A stretch of DNA of 64,000 nucleotides. It comes from Sphingobium sp. AP50 (GTDB taxonomy: Bacteria > Pseudomonadota > Alphaproteobacteria > Sphingomonadales > Sphingomonadaceae). Location of the stretch: contig NZ_FNYZ01000011.1 of assembly GCF_900109095.1 (NCBI RefSeq), positions 118,501 to 182,500 of the forward strand, read 5' to 3'. Every line of letters starts with the position of its first letter. The stretch's first letter is position 1. The notes under the pieces are model-generated. The model did not search any database. It was not told the origin of the DNA and worked only from the letters and a program-made list of their open reading frames with translations. Made by a program: the position numbers and the translations under genes. This document shows, piece after piece, positions 57,101-64,000 of this stretch.

Positions 57101-60100
57101 GCGTCAGCATGACCGTGTAATTGCCCTGGGCATTGACGATGCCAGTACCCAGCAAACTATTGTCAGCCGCGCGTACCTCGATGGTCGATCCGGCGATGCC
57201 AACGCCAGTCACAACCGCACCGCTAGCATCGATCGTGGCTGAAGGTGCCGGCGGCGGGGTGAAGTCGGGCGCGGTCACGCTGATCCCGGTCGACACATTG
57301 CCGGCCAGATCGCTCTGGACGATGCCCAGCACCTGTCCATCGACCAGCGCCGGGTCAAACAGCACCACATAGTCGCCGTCGCCATCCACGATCGCCGTGC
57401 CGATCACCGTGCCACTGGCATCCGTGACGCTGATGCTTGCGCCAGCCTCACCGGTGCCGCTGATCGACCCGCCATTGGCCGCGATCACGCCGGTCGGCGC
57501 ATCAGGCGCAGTCAGGTCCGGCGCTACGATCGGTGTCGGATCGGACACATTGCCGGCGCCATCCACCTGAGTCACCGCCAATGCTTCGCCATCCACCTGC
57601 GGCGTATTGAGCGTCACGGTATAGTTGCCCTGCGCATCGACAATGCCAGTACCCAGCAACGTCCCATCGGCTGCACGCACTTCGATCGTCGATCCCGCAA
57701 CGCCTTCGCCCGTGATCACCGATCCCGTCACCACCGTACCGGTGCCATCGATCGCGGCCGTAGGCGCAGGCGGCGGCGTGAAATCAGGCGCGGTCACGCT
57801 GATCCCGGTCGACACATTGCCGGCCAGATCGCTCTGGACGATCCCCAGCACCTGTCCATCGACCAGCGCCGGGTCAAACAGCACCACATAGTCGCCGTCG
57901 CCATCCACGATCGCCGTGCCGATCACCGTGCCACTGGCATCCGTGACGCTGATGCTTGCGCCAGCCTCACCGGTGCCGCTGATCGACCCGCCATTGGCCG
58001 CGATCACGCCGGTCGGCGCATCGGGCGCCGTCAGGTCTGGCGCAACGATCGGTGTCGGATCGGACACATTGCCCGCGCCATCCACCTGCGTCACTGCCAG
58101 CGCTTCGCCATCCACCTGCGGCGTATTGAGCGTCACGGTATAGTTGCCCTGCGCATCGACAATGCCGCTGCCCAGCAGCGTCCCATCGACCGCACGCACC
58201 TCGATCGTCGATCCCGCAACGCCCTCGCCCGTGATCACCGATCCCGTCACCACCGTACCGGTGCCGTCAATCTCTGCCGTAGGCGCAGGCGGCGGCGTGA
58301 AATCAGGCGCGGTCACGCTGATCCCGGTCGACACATTGCCGGCCAGATCGCTCTGGACGATCCCCAGCACCTGTCCATCGACCAGCGCCGGGTCAAACAG
58401 CACCACATAGTCGCCGTCGCCATCCACGATCGCCGTGCCGATCACCGTGCCACTGGCATCCGTGACGCTGATCGTCGCACCGGCCTCACCGGTGCCACTG
58501 ATCGATCCGCCGTTGGCCGCGATCACGCCGGTTGGCGCATCGGGCGCAGTCAGGTCCGGCGCTACGATCGGTGTCGGATCGGACACATTGCCCGCCCCAT
58601 CCACCTGCGTCACCGCCAGCGCTTCGCCATCCACCTGCGGCGTATTCAAGGTGACGGTATAATTGCCCTGCGCATCGACAATGCCAGTGCCCAGCAGCGT
58701 CCCATCGGCTGCACGCACCTCGATCGTCGATCCAGCAACGCCTTCGCCCGTGATCACCGATCCCGTCACAACAGTACCGGTGCCGTCAATTTGTGCCGTA
58801 GGTGCAGGCGGCGGGGTAAAGTCGGGCGCGGTCACGCTGATCCCGGTGGACACATTGCCGGCCAGATCGCTCTGAACGATGCCCAGCACCTGTCCATCGA
58901 CCAGCGCCGGATCGAACAAGACCACATAGTCGCCGTCGCCATCCACGATCGCCGTGCCGATCACCGTGCCACTGGCGTCGGTAACGCTGATCGTCGCACC
59001 GGCCTCACCGGTCCCACTGATAGATCCGCCATTGGCCGCGATCACGCCGGTCGGCGCATCGGGCGCAGTCAGGTCCGGTGCCACGATCGGTGTCGGATCG
59101 GACTCGTTGCCAGCACCATCGGTCAGCGTGACAGACAGTGCTTCGCCATTCGTCAGCGGCGGATTGAGCGTGATACTGAAGCTGCCGTCGGGACGAACCG
59201 TGCCGCTGCCCAGCAGGCCACCCAGCGAATCGCGCACTTCGACACTGGCGCCAATTTCGCCTGTACCAGTTACCGCGATTCCGTCAGCCGTCACACTCGC
59301 GACCGGCCCGACCGGCGCATCGAGATCGGGCGCGCTGATGACGGTCGGCGGGGATGCATTGTCGGCAGAATCCGACTGAATAACCGTCAGCAACTGGCCA
59401 TTGGCCTGCGCCGTGTCCAGCGGTGCGGAATAGCTGCCGTCACCCAGCGCAATCGTCGTTCCGATCAGGACGCCAGCAGCATCGAAGATGCGAACCGTAG
59501 CCCCGGCTTCGGCCGTGCCGATAACCGTCAGCCCATCACCCGTGACCAGAGCTGTCGGTGCCAGCGGCGCAGTGCCATCCGGCGCGATGAGTTCGACAGG
59601 ATCGGAAACATTGCCCGCCCCATCCGTCTGCCGCACGGTCAACGTCTCGCCATTATTCTGGGGCGTGCTCAGCGCCACCTGGAAATTACCATCGCTGCCA
59701 ACCTGGGCCGTTCCCAGCACCCCGCCAGCCGCATCATAAACCGTGATCAGTGCGCCAGCCTCGCCCGTTCCGGTAACACTGTTCGTGCCGTCCAGCACGG
59801 CATCCGGTGCCGCAGGAGGAGTCAGATCAGGCGCGATAGCAAGCGTCGGCGAGGAAATATTACCAGCCGCATCGATCTGCGTAACGCTGACCGTCTCGCC
59901 ATTGTCGAGCGCCGTTCCCAGGACAATCGCATAATTTCCATCGCCATCTGCTGAACCAGTCCCAAGCAGATTGCCGTCCGCATCGCGAATCTCGATCGTC
60001 GCATTGGCCTCGGCCGTGCCGGACAAGATCGTGCCCGTCGCATTCAACCGGGCAATCGGCGGCGACGGTGCGTCGGTATCAGCATCTGCGTCTGCATCGG

Positions 60101-63100
60101 CATCTGCGTCTGCGTCTGCGTCTGCGTCAGCGTCAGCGTCAGCGTCAGCATCGGCATCGGCATCAGCGTCCGCATCTGCATCAGCGTCCGCATCTGCATC
60201 TGCATCTGCATCTGCATCTGCATCGGCATCGGCATCGGCATCGGCATCGGCATCGGCATCTGCATCTGCATCTGCATCTGCATCGGCATCTGCATCAGCA
60301 TCTGCGTCAGCATCTGCATCCGCGTCAGCATCTGCATCGGCATCAGCATCAGCATCAGCGTCTGCATCAGCGTCCGCATCGGCATCTGCATCTGCATCTG
60401 CATCAGCGTCCGCATCGGCATCTGCATCTGCATCTGCATCAGCATCTGCGTCAGCATCTGCATCCGCGTCAGCATCTGCATCGGCATCGGCATCAGCATC
60501 AGCATCAGCATCCGCGTCTGCATCAGCGTCCGCATCGGCATCTGCATCTGCATCTGCATCAGCATCTGCATCTGCATCCGCGTCAGCATCAGCATCTGCA
60601 TCTGCATCTGCGTCCGCATCCGCATCCGCATCTGCGTCAGCGTCTGCATCGGCATCCGCATCGGCATCTGCATCAGCGTCAGCATCTGCATCTGCATCTG
60701 CATCAGCGTCCGCATCTGCGTCAGCATCAGCATCAGCATCAGCATCAGCATCTGCATCAGCGTCAGCGTCCGCATCAGCGTCTGCATCTGCGTCAGCGTC
60801 AGCGTCAGCGTCAGCGTCAGCATCGGCATCCGCATCTGCATCTGCATCGGCATCTGCATCTGCATCAGCATCCGCGTCCGCATCTGCATCGGCATCCGCG
60901 TCCGCGTCCGCATCGGCATCCGCGTCAGCGTCAGCGTCAGCATCTGCGTCTGCATCAGCGTCTGCATCAGCGTCAGCATCTGCATCAGCGTCCGCATCAG
61001 CATCAGCGTCCGCATCAGCGTCCGCATCGGCATCAGCGTCCGCATCCGCATCAGCATCAGCGTCAGCATCAGCGTCCGCATCCGCATCTGCATCAGCGTC
61101 CGCATCCGCGTCAGCGTCAGCATCTGCGTCTGCATCCGCGTCAGCATCTGCATCGGCATCAGCGTCCGCATCAGCATCAGCATCAGCGTCTGCATCTGCA
61201 TCGGCATCGGCATCTGCATCCGCGTCAGCGTCAGCGTCAGCATCCGCATCCGCATCGGCATCAGCGTCCGCATCGGCATCTGCGTCCGCATCCGCATCCG
61301 CATCTGCGTCAGCGTCTGCATCGGCATCCGCATCGGCATCTGCATCGGCATCTGCATCCGCGTCAGCGTCAGCATCTGCGTCTGCATCAGCGTCAGCGTC
61401 CGCATCTGCATCAGCATCAGCATCAGCATCTGCATCTGCATCAGCGTCAGCGTCAGCGTCAGCGTCAGCGTCAGCGTCAGCATCTGCATCTGCATCTGCA
61501 TCAGCATCAGCATCTGCATCTGCATCTGCATCTGCATCTGCATCAGCGTCAGCATCTGCGTCAGCATCAGCATCAGCATCTGCATCAGAGTCAGCGTCAG
61601 CGTCCGCATCAGCGTCTGCATCTGCGTCAGCGTCAGCGTCAGCGTCAGCGTCAGCATCGGCATCGGCATCCGCATCTGCATCGGCATCTGCATCAGCATC
61701 GGCATCCGCGTCCGCATCTGCATCTGCATCGGCATCGGCATCCGCGTCCGCGTCCGCATCGGCATCCGCGTCAGCGTCAGCATCTGCGTCTGCATCAGCG
61801 TCAGCGTCTGCATCAGCGTCAGCGTCAGCGTCAGCGTCTGCATCAGCGTCAGCATCAGCATCAGCGTCCGCATCTGCATCTGCATCAGCATCAGCATCAG
61901 CATCAGCGTCAGCATCAGCATCAGCGTCAGCATCAGCATCAGCATCAGCGTCCGCATCAGCGTCCGCATCTGCATCTGCATCTGCATCAGCGTCCGCATC
62001 GGCATCGGCATCTGCGTCCGCATCCGCGTCAGCGTCAGCATCTGCATCTGCATCTGCGTCTGCGTCTGCATCCGCGTCAGCATCTGCATCGGCATCAGCG
62101 TCCGCATCAGCATCAGCGTCTGCATCTGCATCTGCATCTGCATCTGCATCTGCATCTGCATCCGCGTCAGCGTCAGCGTCAGCGTCAGCGTCAGCATCCG
62201 CATCGGCATCGGCATCAGCGTCCGCATCGGCATCGGCATCTGCGTCCGCATCTGCGTCAGCGTCTGCATCTGCATCCGCGTCAGCGTCAGCATCTGCGTC
62301 TGCATCAGCGTCAGCGTCAGCGTCAGCGTCAGCATCTGCATCAGCGTCCGCATCTGCGTCAGCGTCAGCGTCAGCATCAGCATCTGCATCTGCATCTGCA
62401 TCTGCATCTGCATCTGCATCAGCGTCAGCGTCCGCATCAGCGTCTGCATCTGCGTCAGCGTCAGCGTCAGCGTCAGCATCGGCATCCGCATCTGCATCGG
62501 CATCTGCATCTGCATCAGCATCGGCATCCGCGTCCGCATCTGCATCGGCATCGGCATCGGCATCCGCGTCCGCGTCCGCATCGGCATCCGCGTCAGCGTC
62601 AGCATCTGCGTCTGCATCAGCGTCAGCGTCTGCATCAGCGTCAGCATCTGCATCAGCGTCCGCATCAGCATCAGCGTCCGCATCAGCGTCCGCATCTGCA
62701 TCAGCGTCCGCATCCGCATCAGCATCAGCGTCAGCATCAGCATCAGCGTCAGCATCAGCGTCCGCATCCGCATCCGCATCGGCATCTGCATCTGCATCAG
62801 CGTCCGCATCCGCGTCAGCGTCAGCATCTGCGTCTGCGTCTGCATCTGCATCGGCATCTGCATCCGCGTCAGCGTCAGCGTCAGCGTCAGCATCCGCATC
62901 GGCATCAGCGTCCGCATCGGCATCTGCGTCCGCATCCGCATCCGCATCCGCATCTGCGTCAGCGTCTGCATCGGCATCCGCATCGGCATCTGCATCCGCG
63001 TCAGCGTCAGCATCTGCGTCTGCATCAGCGTCAGCGTCCGCATCTGCATCAGCATCAGCATCAGCATCAGCATCAGCATCAGCGTCAGCGTCAGCGTCAG

Positions 63101-64000
63101 CGTCAGCGTCAGCATCGGCATCTGCATCTGCATCTGCATCTGCATCTGCATCAGCGTCAGCATCTGCATCTGCATCTGCATCTGCGTCAGCATCTGCATC
63201 TGCATCTGCATCAGCGTCCGCATCTGCGTCAGCATCAGCATCAGCATCTGCATCAGCGTCAGCGTCAGCGTCCGCATCAGCGTCTGCATCTGCGTCAGCG
63301 TCAGCGTCAGCATCGGCATCCGCATCTGCATCTGCATCAGCATCAGCATCGGCATCCGCGTCCGCATCTGCATCGGCATCGGCATCGGCATCCGCGTCCG
63401 CGTCCGCATCGGCATCCGCGTCAGCATCAGCATCAGCGTCAGCATCAGCATCAGCGTCCGCATCAGCGTCCGCATCTGCATCTGCATCAGCGTCCGCATC
63501 TGCATCTGCATCTGCATCTGCATCAGCGTCCGCATCCGCGTCAGCGTCAGCATCTGCATCTGCATCCGCGTCAGCATCTGCATCGGCATCAGCGTCCGCA
63601 TCAGCATCAGCGTCTGCATCTGCATCTGCATCTGCATCCGCGTCAGCGTCAGCGTCAGCGTCAGCATCCGCATCGGCATCAGCGTCCGCATCGGCATCGG
63701 CATCTGCGTCAGCGTCTGCATCGGCATCCGCATCGGCATCCGCGTCAGCGTCAGCATCTGCGTCTGCATCAGCGTCAGCATCTGCATCAGCGTCCGCATC
63801 TGCGTCAGCGTCAGCGTCAGCATCTGCATCTGCATCTGCATCAGCGTCAGCGTCAGCGTCCGCATCAGCGTCTGCGTCAGCGTCAGCGTCAGCGTCAGCG
63901 TCAGCGTCAGCATCCGCATCGGCATCGGCATCGGCATCGGCATCGGCATCTGCATCTGCATCTGCATCTGCATCAGCGTCAGCGTCAGCGTCAGCGTCAG
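51195..64000 (-). CDS. Giant type I-secreted adhesin: Asp-Ala stalk and 27 Ig-like repeats (5' end outside window)
   Basis: One frame open from the stop at 51195 to base 64000: at least 4,267 residues, N-terminus missing. In N-to-C order: about 1,306 residues of almost pure Asp-Ala; a short [13 protein letters not shown] linker; 27 bacterial Ig-like domains of 83-89 residues (consensus TAPDAPTG...[13 protein letters not shown]...G.Y.V.L.....NGE.L...Q.D.AGN), ending near 53222; then about 675 C-terminal residues with two VCBS/BapA-like blocks ([12 protein letters not shown] and [11 protein letters not shown]) and an acidic Ser/Asp-rich tail ending NNGHQF. No RTX nonapeptides. Type I export is inferred from the exporter genes downstream. 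Likely biofilm or attachment adhesin; no in-window start codon because the frame enters from outside. Confidence 0.9.
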   Translation of the reverse strand, partial: DADADADADADADADADADADADADADADADADADADADADADADADADADADADADADADADADADADADADADADADADADADADADADADADADADADADADADADADADADADADADADADADADADADADADADADADADADADADADADADADADADADADADADADADADADADADADADADADADADADADADADADADADADADADADADADADADADADADADADADADADADADADADADADADADADADADADADADADADADADADADADADADADADADADADADADADADADADADADADADADADADADADADADADADADADADADADADADADADADADADADADADADADADADADADADADADADADADADADADADADADADADADADADADADADADADADADADADADADADADADADADADADADADADADADADADADADADADADADADADADADADADADADADADADADADADADADADADADADADADADADADADADADADADADADADADADADADADADADADADADADADADADADADADADADADADADADADADADADADADADADADADADADADADADADADADADADADADADADADADADADADADADADADADADADADADADADADADADADADADADADADADADADADADADADADADADADADADADADADADADADADADADADADADADADADADADADADADADADADADADADADADADADADADADADADADADADADADADADADADADADADSDADADADADADADADADADADADADADADADADADADADADADADADADADADADADADADADADADADADADADADADADADADADADADADADADADADADADADADADADADADADADADADADADADADADADADADADADADADADADADADADADADADADADADADADADADADADADADADADADADADADADADADADADADADADADADADADADADADADADADADADADADADADADADADADADADADADADADADADADADADADADADADADADADADADADADADADADADADADADADADADADADADADADADADADADADADADADADADADADADADADADADADADADADADADADADADADADADADADADADADADADADADADADADADADADADADADADADADADADADADADADADADADADADADADADADADADADADADADADADADADADADADADADADADADADADADADTDAPSPPIARLNATGTILSGTAEANATIEIRDADGNLLGTGSADGDGNYAIVLGTALDNGETVSVTQIDAAGNISSPTLAIAPDLTPPAAPDAVLDGTNSVTGTGEAGALITVYDAAGGVLGTAQVGSDGNFQVALSTPQNNGETLTVRQTDGAGNVSDPVELIAPDGTAPLAPTALVTGDGLTVIGTAEAGATVRIFDAAGVLIGTTIALGDGSYSAPLDTAQANGQLLTVIQSDSADNASPPTVISAPDLDAPVGPVASVTADGIAVTGTGEIGASVEVRDSLGGLLGSGTVRPDGSFSITLNPPLTNGEALSVTLTDGAGNESDPTPIVAPDLTAPDAPTGVIAANGGSISGTGEAGATISVTDASGTVIGTAIVDGDGDYVVLFDPALVDGQVLGIVQSDLAGNVSTGISVTAPDFTPPPAPTAQIDGTGTVVTGSVITGEGVAGSTIEVRAADGTLLGTGIVDAQGNYTVTLNTPQVDGEALAVTQVDGAGNVSDPTPIVAPDLTAPDAPTGVIAANGGSISGTGEAGATISVTDASGTVIGTAIVDGDGDYVVLFDPALVDGQVLGIVQSDLAGNVSTGISVTAPDFTPPPAPTAEIDGTGTVVTGSVITGEGVAGSTIEVRAVDGTLLGSGIVDAQGNYTVTLNTPQVDGEALAVTQVDGAGNVSDPTPIVAPDLTAPDAPTGVIAANGGSISGTGEAGASISVTDASGTVIGTAIVDGDGDYVVLFDPALVDGQVLGIVQSDLAGNVSTGISVTAPDFTPPPAPTAAIDGTGTVVTGSVITGEGVAGSTIEVRAADGTLLGTGIVDAQGNYTVTLNTPQVDGEALAVTQVDGAGNVSDPTPIVAPDLTAPDAPTGVIAANGGSISGTGEAGASISVTDASGTVIGTAIVDGDGDYVVLFDPALVDGQVLGIVQSDLAGNVSTGISVTAPDFTPPPAPSATIDASGAVVTGVGIAGSTIEVRAADNSLLGTGIVNAQGNYTVMLTPPQVDSQPLTVTQLDAANNVSAPINLTAPDLTAPEPPTAIIAGDGASMTGTGEVGATISVRDPSGVEIGTATVDPDGNWSSALTPAQVHGEPLTVVQSDLAGNESAELPVTAPNLNTPDAPDPVTAIVTAGGVAVTGTGEAGATVTVTGPGGVPLGSAIVEADGSYSVTLDPAQANGETLVVIQTDTDGLSSVPVVVTAPDITPPAIPTAQIDATGAVVNGSGEKGATVTVRDADGAVVGTATVDGQGHYVVMLSPAQADGTSLRVTQSDATGNESGPAIVVTPDLTAPDAPLGAVTGDGAAVTGTGEAGATITVTNAAGTVLGTTTVAANGSYSVALTPSQANGETLTLVQADSAGNLSPTATITAPDITAPDAPTGTVTPDGTAVIGSGEAGATISITNAAGTIVGTAVVGANGSYVVTLASPQVNGETLGVIQTDGAGNPSAEVDVVAPDITAPDAPTGTITPNGAIISGTGEAGATISITDAGGTLLGTGVVAANGTYSVTLTTQQANGQALSLVQTDVAGNISPTLPITAPDITAPTAPTGTVASDGIVVTGTGEVGATISITDPAGVVIGTAIVSANGSYSLSLATPQLNGEVLGIIQTDGAGNPSAEVDLIAPDSTAPIAPTGTIRGDGAVINGTGEAGATISVTNAAGTVLGTATVAGNGSYSVTLTPAQTNGEALTLVQSDAAGNVSPQLPIVAPDTTAPDAPTGTVASDGATVTGTGEAGATISITDPTGTVIGTAIVGANGSYVATLTTPQLNGETLGLIQTDTAGNASAEVDLIAPDVTPPAAPTGSVTPDGTMVIGTGEAGATISITDPAGTIIGTATVAGDGSYSVTLTTPQVNGETLGIVQADPAGNISPSVPTLAPDITPPAAPTGAVTPDGLTVNGTGEAGATINVTDPLGTVIGTAVVAANGSYSVTLSTPQVNGETLGITQRDVAGNLSPVASVAAPDSTPPAAPTGAVSIGGTIVTGTGEPGATIRISNAAGVLLITAIVAADGSYSATLPTAQTNGERLSLIQVDAAGNGSTEVALIAPDTTPPAAPTAAISANGGIVTGQGEAGATITVRAADGSVLGSALVAANGSYSVTLNAAQLNGQQLSVGQSDAAGNASANVGVTAPDHTPPDAPTAAISGTGTVVTGVGEAGATVTITNAAGVIIGSAVVAANGSYSVTLTQAQANGETVGIIQTDPAGNVSAQTSIVAPDITPPPAPANLAVDATGLTLTGIGEAGATVRVRDGNGTLIGTAQVGTDGHFSVTLSSPQIGGENLTVTQTDLAGNPSIAATVGAPFDIAAFDNSAIALIDLLPVSTSVNHGTANYTALVSLDLLNLNLQVLGTPSVGFTVADGHSFNAVFTYDATLTIGALSGYTVAVQRWNGSQWVAVNGGSGVSLVQLTLLNGNLVSTETLGPGQYRAFAAFEGTLGLGLIGELHVTGTDLDFTDIGGIVPQQIHGNVITDPSADGHVDIVSPQTQIQSVTVNGVTTAVNADGTVVNGAFGRLVINLDGSYSYTPSASAAAIGKTDIFQYQLIDRSDGETETANLIISIGSDDITAAPIANHDIATAAVQYQNVVTTVPTAQEFSFSTPTLATRSGSDSFSVASNSLADITITVIRAGTIAVLPSYTITVRNAANAVVGTYTATAIAGLPLGSGISHTFEDLPAGNYTYTVSSTNTLGLTYNTTVYIGETITHLDQYSVSGVTGTQGELLANDTTGTAFATVKVGTGTGFVEVGETPIVINGTYGKLTVNETGHYSYTPGTTIAHSTVNLVDSFTYQIVQPNGVSATATLDVTINVASGSASALMSVEQTSLLVEDTVVASDDSHAAATASSDQTAPTTDEPASSDEIASLSSGDLILAATQSDLVDPSDNMQDATTADTDPSGTVVSDEVLGELAYQMFEGQGALEDVLSAYLDSQPSSEQADPVEGAAPVPASADLTPVDLPEDPLSYLATPDDIDKNNQNNGHQF
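57261..59069. repeat. 519-bp tandem repeat in the Ig region (3.5 copies)
   Basis: A two-domain unit of 173 residues (84 plus 89) is repeated three times, followed by an 84-residue half unit. The copies differ by single residues such as Q, E or A after PPAPTA. The unit begins [20 protein letters not shown]. Near-identity at DNA level indicates recent duplication and expected length variation among strains. Confidence 0.85.
60081..64000. repeat. Asp-Ala codon repeat with higher-order structure
   Basis: 3,920 bases in perfect 6-base register, reading (GAT or GAC)(GCA, GCT, GCC or GCG) on the minus strand, running off the window edge. One exception seen: a Ser codon near 61587 (D-A-D-S-D). The landmark CATCCGCGTCCGCGTCCGCA recurs at 60893, 61739, 62561 and 63389: spacings 846, 822 and 828 bases, each a multiple of 6. 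Thus a higher-order unit of about 830 bp (about 276 residues) is present about 4.7 times. Confidence 0.9.

Noticed and set aside
55008..57242. Long plus-strand open frame (744 codons) opposite the Ig repeats.
   Set aside because: Arg/Asp/Ala-rich shadow with no ribosome site; it mirrors the repeat period of the real gene on the minus strand.
60044..63973. A 1,309-codon open frame on the minus strand reading Met/Thr alternating with Gln/Leu/Pro/Arg.
   Set aside because: It is the +1 reading of the Asp-Ala hexamer array. Its codons (ATG or ACG, then CAG, CTG, CCG or CGG) cannot form a stop, so openness carries no information; the Asp-Ala frame joins directly to the Ig domains.
60061..64000. 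Possible plus-strand Ser-Ala repeat protein across the same array, and possible CRISPR array.
   Set aside because: The plus frame is open only because TCN-GCN has no stop, and it has no start or flanking domain. There are no unique spacers, so it is not CRISPR.

Overview
The window is GC-rich alphaproteobacterial chromosome. It looks like a sphingomonad (Sphingobium, Sphingomonas or Novosphingobium type), judged from gene order (nuo operon followed by birA, coaX and rnj; tkt-gap-pgk-fba-thiE; zapA, 6S RNA and 5-formyl-THF cyclo-ligase), protein character and the many palindromic intergenic repeats. No database search was possible, so the genus is an inference.

Layout. (1) 1-16718, all on the minus strand: a complete 14-gene respiratory complex I operon nuoA-N, then birA, coaX and the N-terminal part of ribonuclease J, mostly with overlapping or touching stops and starts. 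(2) 17046-21676, minus: inositol monophosphatase family gene, a small secreted protein and efp; then an M23 peptidase-like protein, an L,D-transpeptidase and thiE. (3) 21774-31055: a central-carbon cluster (tkt, gap, pgk, class I fba, all minus) with plus-strand genes between its members (P1-family peptidase, TlpA-like thioredoxin, MFS transporter) and palindromic repeats in most gaps. (4) 31258-36961: a coiled-coil protein, zapA, 6S RNA, 5-FCL, a DUF2842-like protein, aquaporin, three near-identical tRNA-Asp genes, an AI-2E family permease, a secreted protein and a methyltransferase. (5) 37081-40997: E2, E1-beta and E1-alpha of a branched-chain 2-oxoacid dehydrogenase. The E2 gene carries an intergenic-type palindromic repeat in frame in its linker. 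Next to it is an eroded thymidylate synthase 3' end. (6) 41723-64000: an accessory surface locus, minus strand. In transcription order it holds a giant adhesin (at least 4,267 residues in the window, 5' end missing), a TolC-like outer-membrane protein, a LapB-type ABC exporter with a Cys-less peptidase-like domain, an HlyD adaptor, a 1,027-residue fusion of a helical-repeat domain with a MurF-like ligase, a MarR-like regulator and a SleB-type wall hydrolase.

The last locus is the most unusual part. The adhesin runs, in the part visible, as about 1,306 residues of almost pure Asp-Ala dipeptide, 27 Ig-like repeats of about 84 residues, then a C-terminal export region. The Asp-Ala DNA is itself arranged in a higher-order repeat of about 830 bp. 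The MurF-like fusion overlaps the adaptor gene by four bases and so appears translationally coupled to the exporter. This suggests an uncharacterised amide-ligase activity tied to export, anchoring or modification of the adhesin. That role is inference only.
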